Part shown: piece after piece, positions 34,955 to 44,497 of the stretch
Numbering within the stretch: position 1 is the first letter of the stretch
Layout of the letters: every line of letters begins with the position of its first letter
DNA from: Lawsonella clevelandensis
GTDB lineage: Bacteria; Actinomycetota; Actinomycetes; Mycobacteriales; Mycobacteriaceae
Length of the DNA: 64,000 nt
Direction: 5' to 3'
Assembly: GCF_003241315.1 (NCBI RefSeq)
Contig: NZ_QFOZ01000007.1
Location: 9,316-73,315, forward strand
Translations under genes and position numbers: made by a program
The notes under the pieces: model-generated
What the model was told of the DNA's origin: nothing
Database searches by the model: none
The model's input: only the letters and a program-made list of their open reading frames with translations

Positions 34955-35890
34955 ATGGGATCCACAGACTCCGATACACGCACTATTCACACCGTGGCCG
35001 TCACCGGTTCCACTGGACTTGTCGGTAAAGCCCTCTGCGAGGAACTCCACAAACAGGGCTACCACGTTATCCGCCTCGTCCGCGACGATGCCCGCGGCCT
35101 GGACGACCGCACCTGGAATCCCACCAACCCCAACCCCGCTGTCCTTGACGGCGTGCAGGCCGTCATCCACCTAGCTGGCGAAAATACTGAAGGTATCTGG
35201 ACACCCGATAAGAAACGCCGTATCCGCGACTCGCGCGTTATCCCCACCCACAAACTGGCCGAACTTGCCGCCCAATCGGATACTGTAACAACATTCATTT
35301 GCGCCAGCGCCATCGGCGTTTACGGGGACAACCGTGGTGCGGAAGTCCTCACAGAAGCCTCCGTTCCTGGTGACGACTACTTCGCCGACGTTGTCCAAAA
35401 ATGGGAAGGTGCCTGCCAGCCCGCCCGCGCCGCCGGTAAACGCGTTGTCAATGTCCGTACTGGCATTGTGCTGTCCCGTGATGGTGGTGTGCTGCCGCTC
35501 CTCGTGGACATTTTCAAATGGGGCGGCGGTGGACTGATCGGCGTAGGGAAACGCTGGATGTCCTGGATCGACATTGACGACCTTGTCCGCATCTACATTA
35601 CGGCGCTTACCTGCGAGCAGATTAGCGGCCCCATTAACGCCACCAGCCCAGAACCCTGCACAAACACGCACTTTACAAAAGCGCTAGGGGTAGCCCTCGA
35701 CCGCCCCACACCCCTCATCATTCCCGCCATTGCCTCCACAATGGTGGGCCACCAAGGGGCACGCCAACTATCGATGGCGGATCAACGCGCCCAACCCCGC
35801 AAACTCCTATCCCTCCCAAACCAGGGTTTCTACTTCGAATACCGCACTATTGAGCAGGCACTCTACCACCAGCTTCCCGACGGACACTAG
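34955..35890 (+). CDS. TIGR01777 / SDR39U1-type epimerase-like protein
   Basis: An extended SDR-fold protein of 311 residues. T-G-S-T-G-L-V-G binds NAD(P); H-L-A-G-E-N, S-R-V-I-P-T and the DUF1731 end (R-Q-L-S-M-A-D-Q-R-A-Q-P-R-K-L) are diagnostic of this family, often linked to cell division in bacteria (YfcH). W-M-S-W-I-D-I-D-D-L is also characteristic. The substrate is unknown for the family. Confidence 0.85.
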   Translation: MGSTDSDTRTIHTVAVTGSTGLVGKALCEELHKQGYHVIRLVRDDARGLDDRTWNPTNPNPAVLDGVQAVIHLAGENTEGIWTPDKKRRIRDSRVIPTHKLAELAAQSDTVTTFICASAIGVYGDNRGAEVLTEASVPGDDYFADVVQKWEGACQPARAAGKRVVNVRTGIVLSRDGGVLPLLVDIFKWGGGGLIGVGKRWMSWIDIDDLVRIYITALTCEQISGPINATSPEPCTNTHFTKALGVALDRPTPLIIPAIASTMVGHQGARQLSMADQRAQPRKLLSLPNQGFYFEYRTIEQALYHQLPDGH

Positions 35891-36048
35891 AGACACCTAG
35901 GGAATGCTGTAGTGCTTCCGTATAGCGTTTCCCAACTGTGGTGTTCCTGAAGAAATGCTGATGAAGTGATGGGTATCATCATAAATAACAGCTTAAAGAA
36001 AAGTAAATATCGATAGTTTGAGTAGAAGACCTTAAGGAGGTTTTCTAC

Positions 36049-37452
36049 ATGTCAACTTGTTCTAAACGGCTGAGCGGTGTGATAGCAGCTATCTCTATTA
36101 CTGCACTCACTGCCGCTACTTTTATGGGGATTAAGTCCACCCCAGCAAACGCAATTTCCCTCGACACCACATCGGCAGCCCTCAACTATGCCAACAATTT
36201 TGACGGCTTCTACAGCGTTCCCGCGCACTATCCCACTGTTCCGGGACGTGTTGTAAAAACCCAGTCGTTCCGATCCTTCTTCTATCCCCTCGAAAGCCCC
36301 GTCACCCGTTACCCCATCCGTGGTAAACGCGTCATGTACACAACCACTCTCTCCAATGGGAAGGTGTACATCACTACCGGTGCCCTCATGGAACCTACCT
36401 CTCCATGGGTGGGTAAAGGGGAACGCCCTCTTCTTATCTATGGCACAAGCACATCCGGCCAAGGTAAGCAGTGCGCCTTCTCGAAAACTCCCGGTGGCTT
36501 CCTCGCCTTCACCAGTGGACTAGACTCGCGGCAAGGGCAGTCTCATAAAGCCATCTCTATGGTGACTAATTATGAGAACCTCAACGTTATGAAACTTCTG
36601 GGCAAAGGCCTCAGTGTTTTTGTTGTGGACTATAACGGCATGGCTGACGGCGATAACGTGCAGCCCTACATGAACAATATAGAAGCCGGGCGAGCCATGC
36701 TCGATGGTGCCCGCGCCATTCGCTCACTTAATCATCTTTCTGCGACAACGCCAGTAGGTATTTGGGGGTTCAGCCAAGGAGGTGGAGCCGCCTATGTTGG
36801 TGCTGCTCTGCAACCTACTTACGCTCCTGATGTCAATCTCAAAGTGTCTTATGCGGGCGCCCCACCCATTGACCTCATCCCCACTCTCCAAAAGGTAGAA
36901 GGTGGCGCACTCTCCGGCTTAATTGGGTACGGTGTTAACGGTTTCGCTGGTACTTACCCAGAAGTGAGAAAGGCTGTAGAGGAAAATATCAACACATCCG
37001 GCCGTAAGAATTTGGCGAAACTCGCCAATAGTTGTGTTGCCGACACCCTCTTCGGATATGCCTACCAGGACACTGGTAAATGGACGCATGATGGTAAACC
37101 ACTCGTCGAGTTCCTGCAGAAATATCCAGAAGTTGTGAAAGTTTTTGATGACCAGCGTGCCGCTTCTGTTCCCACCCCGAAAGCACGTGTTGTCCTCTAT
37201 GCTAATCCGCATGATGCCGTCGTTCCCTACGACACTGTGAAGCGCGGCGTGAATACGTGGTGCAAGGCGGGCGCTAATGTGCACTTCTACACAGTGCCCT
37301 ATACCGCTATGGGGGTAGCTCCCATGTTCACTCACATGATGCCTAACTTCCTTGTCTTTGACCAGATGCTAGCAGAAATCGTGGGAATCTTTAGTGGAGA
37401 CCCACAGCCTGCCGGATGCACGAACAGCACTATTACACTTCCGGTGAAATAA
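36049..37452 (+). CDS. Secreted lipase (LIP family, PF03583 type)
   Basis: It hydrolyses triacylglycerols outside the cell. A near-perfect AAGGAGG lies nine bases before ATG 36049. The 467-residue protein has a signal peptide ending A-N-A-I and the LIP-family elbow G-F-S-Q-G-G-G-A, with the acid in A-N-P-H-D-A-V-V-P and the His in M-F-T-H-M-M-P-N. Two cysteine pairs are likely. The closest remembered relatives are the lipid-scavenging lipases of Corynebacterium and Dietzia. It is followed by a strong terminator shared with tpx. Confidence 0.88.
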   Translation: MSTCSKRLSGVIAAISITALTAATFMGIKSTPANAISLDTTSAALNYANNFDGFYSVPAHYPTVPGRVVKTQSFRSFFYPLESPVTRYPIRGKRVMYTTTLSNGKVYITTGALMEPTSPWVGKGERPLLIYGTSTSGQGKQCAFSKTPGGFLAFTSGLDSRQGQSHKAISMVTNYENLNVMKLLGKGLSVFVVDYNGMADGDNVQPYMNNIEAGRAMLDGARAIRSLNHLSATTPVGIWGFSQGGGAAYVGAALQPTYAPDVNLKVSYAGAPPIDLIPTLQKVEGGALSGLIGYGVNGFAGTYPEVRKAVEENINTSGRKNLAKLANSCVADTLFGYAYQDTGKWTHDGKPLVEFLQKYPEVVKVFDDQRAASVPTPKARVVLYANPHDAVVPYDTVKRGVNTWCKAGANVHFYTVPYTAMGVAPMFTHMMPNFLVFDQMLAEIVGIFSGDPQPAGCTNSTITLPVK

Positions 37453-37492
37453 GGATAGTCAGAAAGACAAGACAGCTTTATATAGGGTAAAC

Positions 37493-37531
37493 GAAGCCCC
37501 GCACACTTGCAGTCCTGGTGTGCGGGGCTTC
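37493..37531. terminator. Bidirectional terminator between lipase gene and tpx
   Basis: A 14-bp perfect stem GAAGCCCCGCACAC (37493-37506) pairs with 37518-37531. It lies between convergent genes and probably ends both transcripts. Confidence 0.75.
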
Positions 37532-37567
37532 TGTGGAACTATGTTCCACTACCACTATATGGGTATC

Positions 37568-38071
37568 TTAGAAGGATTTAACAGCCGCAATAGCAGCGTC
37601 ATAATTGGGTTCGTTGGTGATCTCATCAACAAGCTCAACATAGTGGACTTTGCCCTTGGGGCAGATGACGATGACGGCACGAGTGAGGAGACCTGCGAGC
37701 GGGCCATCAACAAGTTTCACACCGTAGTCGTCGCCGAAGCTGGAGCGGAAACAAGAACCATTCTGAACATTCTCAATGCCGTTGGATACGCAGAAGCGTT
37801 GCTGGGCAAAGGGAAGATCGGCGGAAACACACAACACTGTGGTGTTGTCGAGTTTGGCGGCCTCCGCGTTGAACTTGCGGACGGAGGCGGCGCACACGTC
37901 AGTATCAAGTGAGGGGAAGATATTGAGAATAAGTTTACGACCAGCGAAATCGGATAGTTTTACGTCGGAGAGGTCCGCCCCAGTAAGCGTGAAATCTGGT
38001 GCAACGGAACCCACCTGGGGTAGTTCCCCAACAGTGTTAACAACAGTGCCAGTGAATTTAGTCTGAGCCAT
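37568..38071 (-). CDS. tpx: Thiol peroxidase (atypical 2-Cys peroxiredoxin)
   Basis: It reduces hydrogen peroxide and organic peroxides with thioredoxin. The 167-residue protein has the peroxidatic C60 in D-T-D-V-C-A-A-S-V-R and the resolving C94 in Q-R-F-C-V-S-N-G, as in Tpx. ATG 38071 follows AAAGGA at a good distance. The 254 bp upstream hold a 17-bp tandem repeat that may matter for regulation. Confidence 0.95.
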   Translation of the reverse strand: MAQTKFTGTVVNTVGELPQVGSVAPDFTLTGADLSDVKLSDFAGRKLILNIFPSLDTDVCAASVRKFNAEAAKLDNTTVLCVSADLPFAQQRFCVSNGIENVQNGSCFRSSFGDDYGVKLVDGPLAGLLTRAVIVICPKGKVHYVELVDEITNEPNYDAAIAAVKSF

Positions 38072-38122
38072 TGTGAATAATCCTTTCCCTTCAATTCCCA
38101 TCAATGCGGCCTGCACTGAATT

Positions 38123-38156
38123 GAGATCTACACTGTGCTGAGATCTGCACTGTGCT
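38123..38156. repeat. 17-bp tandem repeat upstream of tpx
   Basis: Two adjacent copies, GAGATCTACACTGTGCT and GAGATCTGCACTGTGCT, differ at one base; a decayed third copy (GAAATCTGC) follows. They sit 52 bases above the tpx start. They could be tandem regulator sites or simple slippage. Confidence 0.6.
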
Positions 38157-38325
38157 GAAATCTGCGATCACTGCGAGATCTATTTTGTGTAACGGGAAAA
38201 TAGCTGTTGCTATTCCCGTTTTATTCCCTCCCGTTCCATTCACTTCTTCTCCTGCAAGTGTGAATTGGGGAAGAAGTTACTTTGGAGAGGCTACTCTGGC
38301 GCGGATTATGCTAGAGCTGATTATG

Positions 38326-39177
38326 CTAGAGCCGCAAGCATTGTCGCGCTGTGAACATTGTTTCTGGGCCGTAGGAGCCACCAAAAATAGCTGCGTGAAG
38401 TGCCAATAAATAGAGTTGGTGCACGCACCGGCGTTCCTCCCACCCGTCTGCTAGTGGGGAGACGGAATTGTAGCCCGCGTAAATATCCTCCAGGAATGAT
38501 TGCCCGAACACTTCCAGGAACGCTAAATCTGTTTCCGCATGCCCACCTTGCGCTGCAGGATCAATGAGTACTCCTACGATGGGGTCAGTAACGTTATCCG
38601 GCAAGGGATTTGTCCACGGAATATCCTCACGGCGTGCCCACAGCACATTCCCACTCCATAAATCTCCATGGATACGGGCAACCGGACCATGCACTAACCC
38701 TGGCTGTGGGGCATCCCAGTGTCCATCGGCAAGACGCTTGCATACTTCCTCGATGATGGACACGTCATCAGCGCTAAGAGACCTATTATTCCGTGCAACG
38801 GGCAGGCATGGGAGAATACGATCCTCCGCAAAAAACTCACCCCACGTGCGGTTTAGTGTCTCCTCGGAGGTTTGGCGTAGTGGTAATTCCATGCGGCCAA
38901 TAACACCGTCACCCTCCCAACCGGGTGGCGGACACCCAAAACTGGGGGCCCCGGCGGCGTGCGTAACCGCCAATGTTTGCCCAAACTGGTAGGCGGCGTG
39001 GCGGGTAGGGCGGCCATTGGGTATTTCCACGAGAGTCATTATTCCCGGTTGGTAATCCAGTACCGGAACAACCGGAGCGCCACCATGGGGCATGGCCTCA
39101 GCCAGCCATTTAAGTCCTAGCGCTTCACATTTGATGGCGTGTGGACGGTGTGGATCCGTCTTGGTGAATATGCGCAT
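38326..39177 (-). CDS. Fructosamine kinase family protein
   Basis: A phosphotransferase of the APH/fructosamine-3-kinase fold, thought to act in protein deglycation. The 283-residue product has R-I-H-G-D-L-W-S-G-N-V-L-W (catalytic loop) and L-I-D-P-A-A-Q-G-G-H-A-E-T-D-L-A (metal binding), both typical of the family. ATG 39177 is chosen because the family begins close to K-x-D and no ribosome-binding site supports the longer frame. Confidence 0.88.
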   Translation of the reverse strand: MRIFTKTDPHRPHAIKCEALGLKWLAEAMPHGGAPVVPVLDYQPGIMTLVEIPNGRPTRHAAYQFGQTLAVTHAAGAPSFGCPPPGWEGDGVIGRMELPLRQTSEETLNRTWGEFFAEDRILPCLPVARNNRSLSADDVSIIEEVCKRLADGHWDAPQPGLVHGPVARIHGDLWSGNVLWARREDIPWTNPLPDNVTDPIVGVLIDPAAQGGHAETDLAFLEVFGQSFLEDIYAGYNSVSPLADGWEERRCVHQLYLLALHAAIFGGSYGPETMFTARQCLRL

Positions 39178-39265
39178 ACCCCCAGCATAGGAGTTAGCGT
39201 GTTTGCCGGTGTGGCTTTGGGACACCTTACTTTCGTATTTCTTTCATCGTTGTGAATGTGTGCCG

Positions 39266-40252
39266 CTAGTTTTCTGCGCTAAGGGCCACTTCTGGCACAA
39301 GAACTATGGGAATACCAAAGGCGCAGCACGCTTTTGCCCATGCTGCACTATCGGCACCTGTGGGAATATGTCCAAAGACAACAAGTTCTTCCGGCAACCA
39401 GCGTGCCTCCGCGGACGATTCCTTATTATGCATAGCCCAGTCTGGTTCCGGGCTGGAAATTGTGTCTGCGCCACTCCATTTCGTCACTAAACCGCATCCC
39501 TTGTTAAGAACGCGATCCATGACCGGCACAGTGCGGGTAATCGTATCTGCGTCACTAAGCGGTGGGGGAGTGGTCGTTGCCACCCGTACTTCCGCATCGA
39601 GAACCTGTGCCAGGGTAGTGGCGGTACGTAGCGCCGCATGGGAGGCGGGAGAATCATCAAAAGTGCAGGTCACACGGCGAATACCGGAGGGGGATCCGGG
39701 ATATCCTAAGGGGGCAATAGCAACCGGCAGGCTCAATTCCCGCATGATGTTAAGGGCAATGCTGTCCGGGGTAATACCAGTGAGGGAATCGTGTGCTTCC
39801 GGGCCAAGAATGACCATATTAGTGGTGAGGGCATCTGGATCATGCACCCCGGCAACAATGGCGGAGCATTGGTCGTCAGCAATAACTTTGAGGACAGCGG
39901 GCTGGGCAAAATGGTTGGAGCCCAACCCAAGAACACCGAGTTCCTGGACGGCGGCAGTAGCGTCACCAGGCTTCGCCGTGGGGGCTTTGAGCTTATCGTG
40001 AAGAGTTTGGAGGAGCCGCCGTGTGCCCGACAGATTATCGGTGGGGTAGACGGGAGCAATAGTTTGCACGGTACTTTGCCCAATAGCGGCCAGGGAACAT
40101 GCCAGAGCGAGGGCCTCGCGATGGGTACCCTCCACAGTGAGTGTTTCCCCATCCGTCGTTGTTGCAGTAGTAGCACCAGTAATGGTGACGGTGGAGGTGG
40201 CATTTGCGGTAGTGGGGTGCCAGCACACTTGGAAACGGTAGAACTCACGCAT
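39266..40252 (-). CDS. Universal-stress-protein-like two-domain protein
   Basis: A 328-residue cytoplasmic protein without signal or membrane helix. The second half begins R-R-V-T-C-T-F-D-D-S-P-A-S-H-A-A-L-R-T-A, the start of a UspA domain. The first half may be a degenerate Usp domain (L-T-V-E-G-T-H-R-E-A-L-A-L-A) or an unrelated one. The G-x2-G-x9-G(S/T) ATP loop is not clear. The role is unknown; stress response is assumed only from the family. Confidence 0.6.
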   Translation of the reverse strand: MREFYRFQVCWHPTTANATSTVTITGATTATTTDGETLTVEGTHREALALACSLAAIGQSTVQTIAPVYPTDNLSGTRRLLQTLHDKLKAPTAKPGDATAAVQELGVLGLGSNHFAQPAVLKVIADDQCSAIVAGVHDPDALTTNMVILGPEAHDSLTGITPDSIALNIMRELSLPVAIAPLGYPGSPSGIRRVTCTFDDSPASHAALRTATTLAQVLDAEVRVATTTPPPLSDADTITRTVPVMDRVLNKGCGLVTKWSGADTISSPEPDWAMHNKESSAEARWLPEELVVFGHIPTGADSAAWAKACCAFGIPIVLVPEVALSAEN

Positions 40253-40508
40253 GAGTTCAGCCTAGTTCGTCACCAGCTAGTTTCTACTTTGCGGTTTCCC
40301 TTTTCTGTGGCAAGTTTCGCAATTATGAGCGTGTAGGAGGATGGTCTCTATCTGCTAAAAAGCCGTGTCACCGTGCATAAATGGAGGCCATGGCTGGTGG
40401 GGATATGTTCTCTGGTAGGTAATTTCGTGGAAAAGCACAGCGGAGTACAGATTTCCCTTTTACAATCATGTTCATCATGAGCTAGTGATATCCGAAAGGA
40501 AAAGAACA

Positions 40509-40730
40509 ATGGTCGACGCTAACGAGTTCAAGAACAAAGCAGAAGAATTTAAGGGCAAGGCCGAACAGTTCAAAGGCAAGGCCGAAGAAGACCTCAAGGA
40601 TAAAGCGGGCGAGTTCAAGGGTAAGGCCGAAGAACTGAAGAACAAGCTCGAAGATGAGCAGACGAAAGAGGAAATCAAGAGCAAAGGCAAGGACTTCCTC
40701 GACTCCGTCAAGAGTAAGTTCAATAAGTAA
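40509..40730 (+). CDS. Small Lys/Glu-repeat helical protein (CsbD/LEA-like)
   Basis: A 73-residue highly charged protein starting at ATG 40509 behind GAAAGGAAAAG. It consists of repeats of about 8-11 residues, F-K-G-K-A-E-E / F-K-G-K-A-E-Q / F-K-G-K-A-E-E, with no aromatic core besides the Phe. It should be a single amphipathic helix or disordered, resembling CsbD- or LEA-like stress proteins. A terminator follows directly. Codon use matches an expressed gene. Confidence 0.7.
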   Translation: MVDANEFKNKAEEFKGKAEQFKGKAEEDLKDKAGEFKGKAEELKNKLEDEQTKEEIKSKGKDFLDSVKSKFNK

Positions 40731-40765
40731 CACATAGTCTTGTAATTCTCCCCAGATTACGCAAC

Positions 40766-40798
40766 AACCACCCGGCAGGCAGCACGCCCCGGGTGGTT
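40766..40798 (+). terminator. Terminator after the Lys/Glu-repeat gene
   Basis: A 10-bp stem AACCACCCGG (40766-40775) pairs with 40789-40798, followed by ATTGT. Confidence 0.65.
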
Positions 40799-40915
40799 AT
40801 TGTACATTATGGAGACGTAGTGTAGGGATCGTGGGGTACCGAGGGGTGCCAAGAAATATTAGGGGACGTCACTATCGGGGACGTCACAGGACGCCAGTTG
40901 TGAAGGAGCTAGTGA

Positions 40916-41512
40916 ATGCGCGCTTTGCTCATTGTTGACATGCAACCTACCTTCTGCGAAGGTGGTGAACTTCCCGTCACCGGTGGTAATGATGTTGCGG
41001 ACCGCATTGCCGATTTTCTTCGTTCCTACGCCGCCCGCTATGGCCTTATTGTCACTACCCAAGACTGGCACATAGAGCCAGGCGAGCACTTTAGCGACAA
41101 TCCTGATTTTGTGGACACGTGGCCACCTCATGGTGTTGCCGGCACTCCCCATGCGGAAGTGCACTCGCATGTTGTGTCCGCATTGGAGACCCTGCGCACT
41201 ACCCATCCCGATATTCCGCAGATTGCAGTTCGTAAAGGCCAGTACGCGGCCAGTTACTCCGGTTTTGAGGGTGTGACGGATGACGGCACACCACTGGTTG
41301 ATGTTTTGCGCCGCCACGGGGTGGACGAGGTGGAGATTGTGGGCTTAGCGTTCTCCCACTGCGTGTGTGCGACAGCCCTGGACGCGCAACGTGCGGGCTT
41401 CACCACCACTATTTTTGCGGATCTTTCTGCCTCTGTTAGCCCCGAAACAGAGATGGAGGCACAGACGGCACTCGCCCATGCGGGCGTTACTGTCTGCCAT
41501 AGCCCCTACTGA
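40916..41512 (+). CDS. pncA: Nicotinamidase / pyrazinamidase
   Basis: It hydrolyses nicotinamide to nicotinate for NAD salvage. The 198-residue protein has the triad D8, K107 and C149 (F-S-H-C-V-C-A-T-A) and metal ligands D50, H52, H58 and H72 in the PncA spacing. Its last seven bases overlap the convergent permease gene. Confidence 0.93.
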   Translation: MRALLIVDMQPTFCEGGELPVTGGNDVADRIADFLRSYAARYGLIVTTQDWHIEPGEHFSDNPDFVDTWPPHGVAGTPHAEVHSHVVSALETLRTTHPDIPQIAVRKGQYAASYSGFEGVTDDGTPLVDVLRRHGVDEVEIVGLAFSHCVCATALDAQRAGFTTTIFADLSASVSPETEMEAQTALAHAGVTVCHSPY

Positions 41513-43173
41513 TCGTCAGTATCGGTGTCCCCGCTGTCCCCGCTAGCACTGCCTCCATTAGTACTGCCGCTGCCGCTAGCGCTCTGCACGGTATTGTGCG
41601 CAACGTCTGTACTATGAGTATCTGCATCATGGCTGTTTGGGGGAATAATGTCGCCGGCGACGGTACTAGCCGCAATGGTGCTGGCACTATCGGTAGTAGT
41701 AGCAATGGCGTCGGCGGATTCTTCCTCCAGGAGACGCTTGCGCAGGGCAGAGTGCCGATACCCGTAGGCGGCATAGGTTATGCAGGCAAGCAGTAGCCAG
41801 ACCGCCAGGGTTGCCCAGGTGACGGGGTGTAGCTGGCTAATGAGGTAGAGGCAGGCAGCAATCGAAATAATGGGGGTGACGGGGTAGAGCGGCACCCGGA
41901 AACCGCGCTCCGTTGTGGGGTTTGTGTGGCGCAGGATAATGACACCCAAGCTCACCACTGCGAAGGCGGTTAGTGTGCCGATGGATACCATGTCGGAGAG
42001 GTATTCCAGGGGGAGGAAGCCGGCCAGTACAGCTACTACTGCGCAGGTGATGCCGGTGTTCATCAGTGGTGTGTGGGTGCGGGGGTGAATGCGGGCGAAG
42101 CCTTTGGGGATCATGCCGTCGCGGGACATGGCGAAAAGAATACGGGTCTGCCCAAAAATCGTCATTAGTGTAATGGAGAAGATGGAGATGACGGCAGCAG
42201 CCGACAAAATAACAGAGAAAACACCTGACCCCGTCACATGCTCCAGGATCTGGGATAGGCCCGCTTTCTGGTGTTTGAAGAGTCCTTGTTCTTGTGCGCC
42301 CACTGCGGCTACCGCCACCAGCATGTAGATAGCTGTTACCACAATGAGGGCGATGATGAGGGCGCGGGGGATAGTGCGGTGTGGGTGTTCCACTTCCTCC
42401 GAGGCGGTGGAGATAACGTCCAGGCCGATGAAGCTGAAGAAGATGGACCCGGCGGCAGTTCCCACACCCGCCATACCCATGGGGGCGAAGGGGTGATAGT
42501 TGCCGGATTTGAAGCCGGTGAACGCCACCACAGCGAACATGAAGAGGACAGCAATTTTCAGAATAACCATGACGGCGTTCGCGCGCGCAGACTCGCGAGT
42601 ACCCGCCATCAGGAGGCCACAGCAGATTGCTACCAGCACTATTGCCGGCAGGTTAATGGAGAATCCGGTGAAGGAGCCGTTACTCCAGGGGGCTACGGAG
42701 AGATAGGCGGGTAGTTGCCATCCGAAAACGCGCTGCAGGAAATCGTTTAAATATTCGGACCAGCCGACAGCTACCGCTGCCCCGGATACCGCATACTCCA
42801 GCAGTAGACACCACCCCACCAGGTAGGCGACTAGCTCACCTAGGGTGGCGTAAGTGTAGGTGTAGGAGGAGCCGGAGGTGGGGATAAAGGAGGCTAATTC
42901 CGCGTAGCATAGAGCAGTAAGACCCGCGGTAACCGCAGCGATAAGGAAAGCGAGAATGACGGAAGGGCCAGCCTCGGGGACAGCGACAGTGAATACGTAA
43001 AAAATGCCGGTGCCCACAGTGCTGCCCACACCCATCATGGCCAGCTCGAACGTGGAAATACTCTTGCTGAGCGTGGGGCCGGAGCCGTCATCGTTACGGT
43101 TCGTTCCCGTACCGGACTGGTTCACAATGTCCCGTATGGGTTGCCGAATAAAAGGTGATTTAGCGCTGCGCAT
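41506..43173 (-). CDS. APC-family amino acid permease (cationic amino acid transporter type)
   Basis: An inner-membrane amino acid carrier of 555 residues with about 12 hydrophobic segments. The first helix carries G-V-G-S-T-V-G-T-G-I-F-Y, the unwound TM1 substrate site of APC transporters, followed by A-E-L-A-S-F-I-P-T-S-G-S-S-Y-T-Y-T-Y. The order resembles the YfnA/CAT subfamily. The final 70 residues are a hydrophilic Ser/Asp/Thr-rich tail with repeats (SGSGSTNGGSASGDSGDT). Confidence 0.88.
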   Translation of the reverse strand: MRSAKSPFIRQPIRDIVNQSGTGTNRNDDGSGPTLSKSISTFELAMMGVGSTVGTGIFYVFTVAVPEAGPSVILAFLIAAVTAGLTALCYAELASFIPTSGSSYTYTYATLGELVAYLVGWCLLLEYAVSGAAVAVGWSEYLNDFLQRVFGWQLPAYLSVAPWSNGSFTGFSINLPAIVLVAICCGLLMAGTRESARANAVMVILKIAVLFMFAVVAFTGFKSGNYHPFAPMGMAGVGTAAGSIFFSFIGLDVISTASEEVEHPHRTIPRALIIALIVVTAIYMLVAVAAVGAQEQGLFKHQKAGLSQILEHVTGSGVFSVILSAAAVISIFSITLMTIFGQTRILFAMSRDGMIPKGFARIHPRTHTPLMNTGITCAVVAVLAGFLPLEYLSDMVSIGTLTAFAVVSLGVIILRHTNPTTERGFRVPLYPVTPIISIAACLYLISQLHPVTWATLAVWLLLACITYAAYGYRHSALRKRLLEEESADAIATTTDSASTIAASTVAGDIIPPNSHDADTHSTDVAHNTVQSASGSGSTNGGSASGDSGDTDTDDQ

Positions 43174-43284
43174 GGTTCTTTTAGCCTACTCATTGCCATG
43201 GGGTTAGCGTGAATAATTTCTTAGTAGAGATAATAAAGATAACTATCCTGGGGCCTGTGCATGTTCTATCACGTTCATGCCACA

Positions 43285-43310
43285 GCCACGAGAGGACGCC
43301 ACGAGAGGAC
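43285..43310 (+). repeat. 13-bp tandem duplication containing the sugC ribosome-binding site
   Basis: GCCACGAGAGGAC occurs twice, head to tail and without mismatch. Each copy contains the Shine-Dalgarno-like GAGAGGA; the second lies 8 bases before ATG 43319. The unit could expand or contract by slippage. Confidence 0.8.
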
Positions 43311-43318
43311 TATGGCAC

Positions 43319-44497
43319 ATGGCATCTGTGACCTTCGATCACGCCACCTGTATCTACCCTGGAGCTGCTAAACCCAGCGTCGACAACCTCTGTCTGGATA
43401 TTCACGACGGCGAATTCCTGGTGCTCGTCGGCCCCTCCGGCTGTGGCAAATCCACCACGTTGCGCATGCTGGCCGGCCTTGAATTCGTCGACTCCGGCAG
43501 TATCCTCATTGGGGACAAGGACGTCACCATGATGGATCCCAAAGACCGCGATATTGCCATGGTGTTCCAAAACTATGCCCTCTACCCGCACATGACTGTC
43601 GCCGACAACATGGGTTTTGCCCTCAAACTGGCGAAAGTGGATAAGAAAGAAATCCGGCGTCGCGTGGAGGAAGCCGCCGAACTCCTCGACCTCACCGACT
43701 ATCTGGACCGCAAACCCAAGGCACTCTCCGGTGGCCAGCGGCAGCGCGTCGCCATGGGGCGCGCTATTGTTCGTTCCCCCCGCGTCTTCTTGATGGACGA
43801 GCCTCTTTCTAACCTGGATGCGCGTCTGCGTGTCCGCACCCGCGCCCAGATTGCGGAACTGCAGCGCCGCCTGGGCACCACCACCGTTTATGTCACCCAT
43901 GACCAGGTGGAGGCTATGACGATGGGGGATCGTGTGGCTGTTCTCTGTGCCGGGAAACTGCAGCAGGTGGATACTCCACGTAATCTTTTCGACCACCCCG
44001 CTAACGCGTTTGTGGCCGGGTTCATCGGGTCCCCGTCCATGAATATTCTGTCTGCTTCTGTGCGGGATAATGCCGCCTGGTTGGGGGAGACGGCTGTGCC
44101 GTTGCCAGGTGAGTTTCCCGCCGGTGTTCCTACTGATTCTGTGCAGGTGGGTTTCCGGCCTGAGCGGGTGGAGGGTGTTGAGGTTACCCCTGGTAGCGCA
44201 GGTGCTACTGCCGCCGGCACTGAGGTTGCCGCTGCTGGCGCTGCCGCCGGCACCTCTTCCCTGTACATGCTGGTGGATCTGGTGGAGGAACTCGGCTCGC
44301 AGGCTATCGCCCATGGTCACCTTGCTAACGCGGCTGGTGACAAGATCTCTGACCAGCGCATTACCGCCGCAGTGGACTGGAAGAACCCGCCTGCCCGCGG
44401 GGCATTGGTGCGGGTAGATGTTTCCCCCGAGAATATGTACTTCTTTGCCGATGATGAGTCGGGCGTCACCCTCTGGGATAAGGAGGCGAGTGAATGA
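43319..44497 (+). CDS. sugC: ABC sugar transporter ATPase (SugC/MsiK/TusK type)
   Basis: It powers the trehalose/oligosaccharide importer encoded downstream. Walker A G-P-S-G-C-G-K-S-T (38-46), signature L-S-G-G-Q-R-Q-R and Walker B F-L-M-D-E-P-L-S-N-L-D are complete; the C-terminal third is the MalK-like regulatory OB region. That region holds an Ala/Gly/Thr-rich insert of about 20 residues (A-T-A-A-G-T-E-V-A-A-A-G). The last four bases overlap the start of lpqY. In mycobacteria sugC is last in the operon; here it is first. Confidence 0.9.
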   Translation: MASVTFDHATCIYPGAAKPSVDNLCLDIHDGEFLVLVGPSGCGKSTTLRMLAGLEFVDSGSILIGDKDVTMMDPKDRDIAMVFQNYALYPHMTVADNMGFALKLAKVDKKEIRRRVEEAAELLDLTDYLDRKPKALSGGQRQRVAMGRAIVRSPRVFLMDEPLSNLDARLRVRTRAQIAELQRRLGTTTVYVTHDQVEAMTMGDRVAVLCAGKLQQVDTPRNLFDHPANAFVAGFIGSPSMNILSASVRDNAAWLGETAVPLPGEFPAGVPTDSVQVGFRPERVEGVEVTPGSAGATAAGTEVAAAGAAAGTSSLYMLVDLVEELGSQAIAHGHLANAAGDKISDQRITAAVDWKNPPARGALVRVDVSPENMYFFADDESGVTLWDKEASE

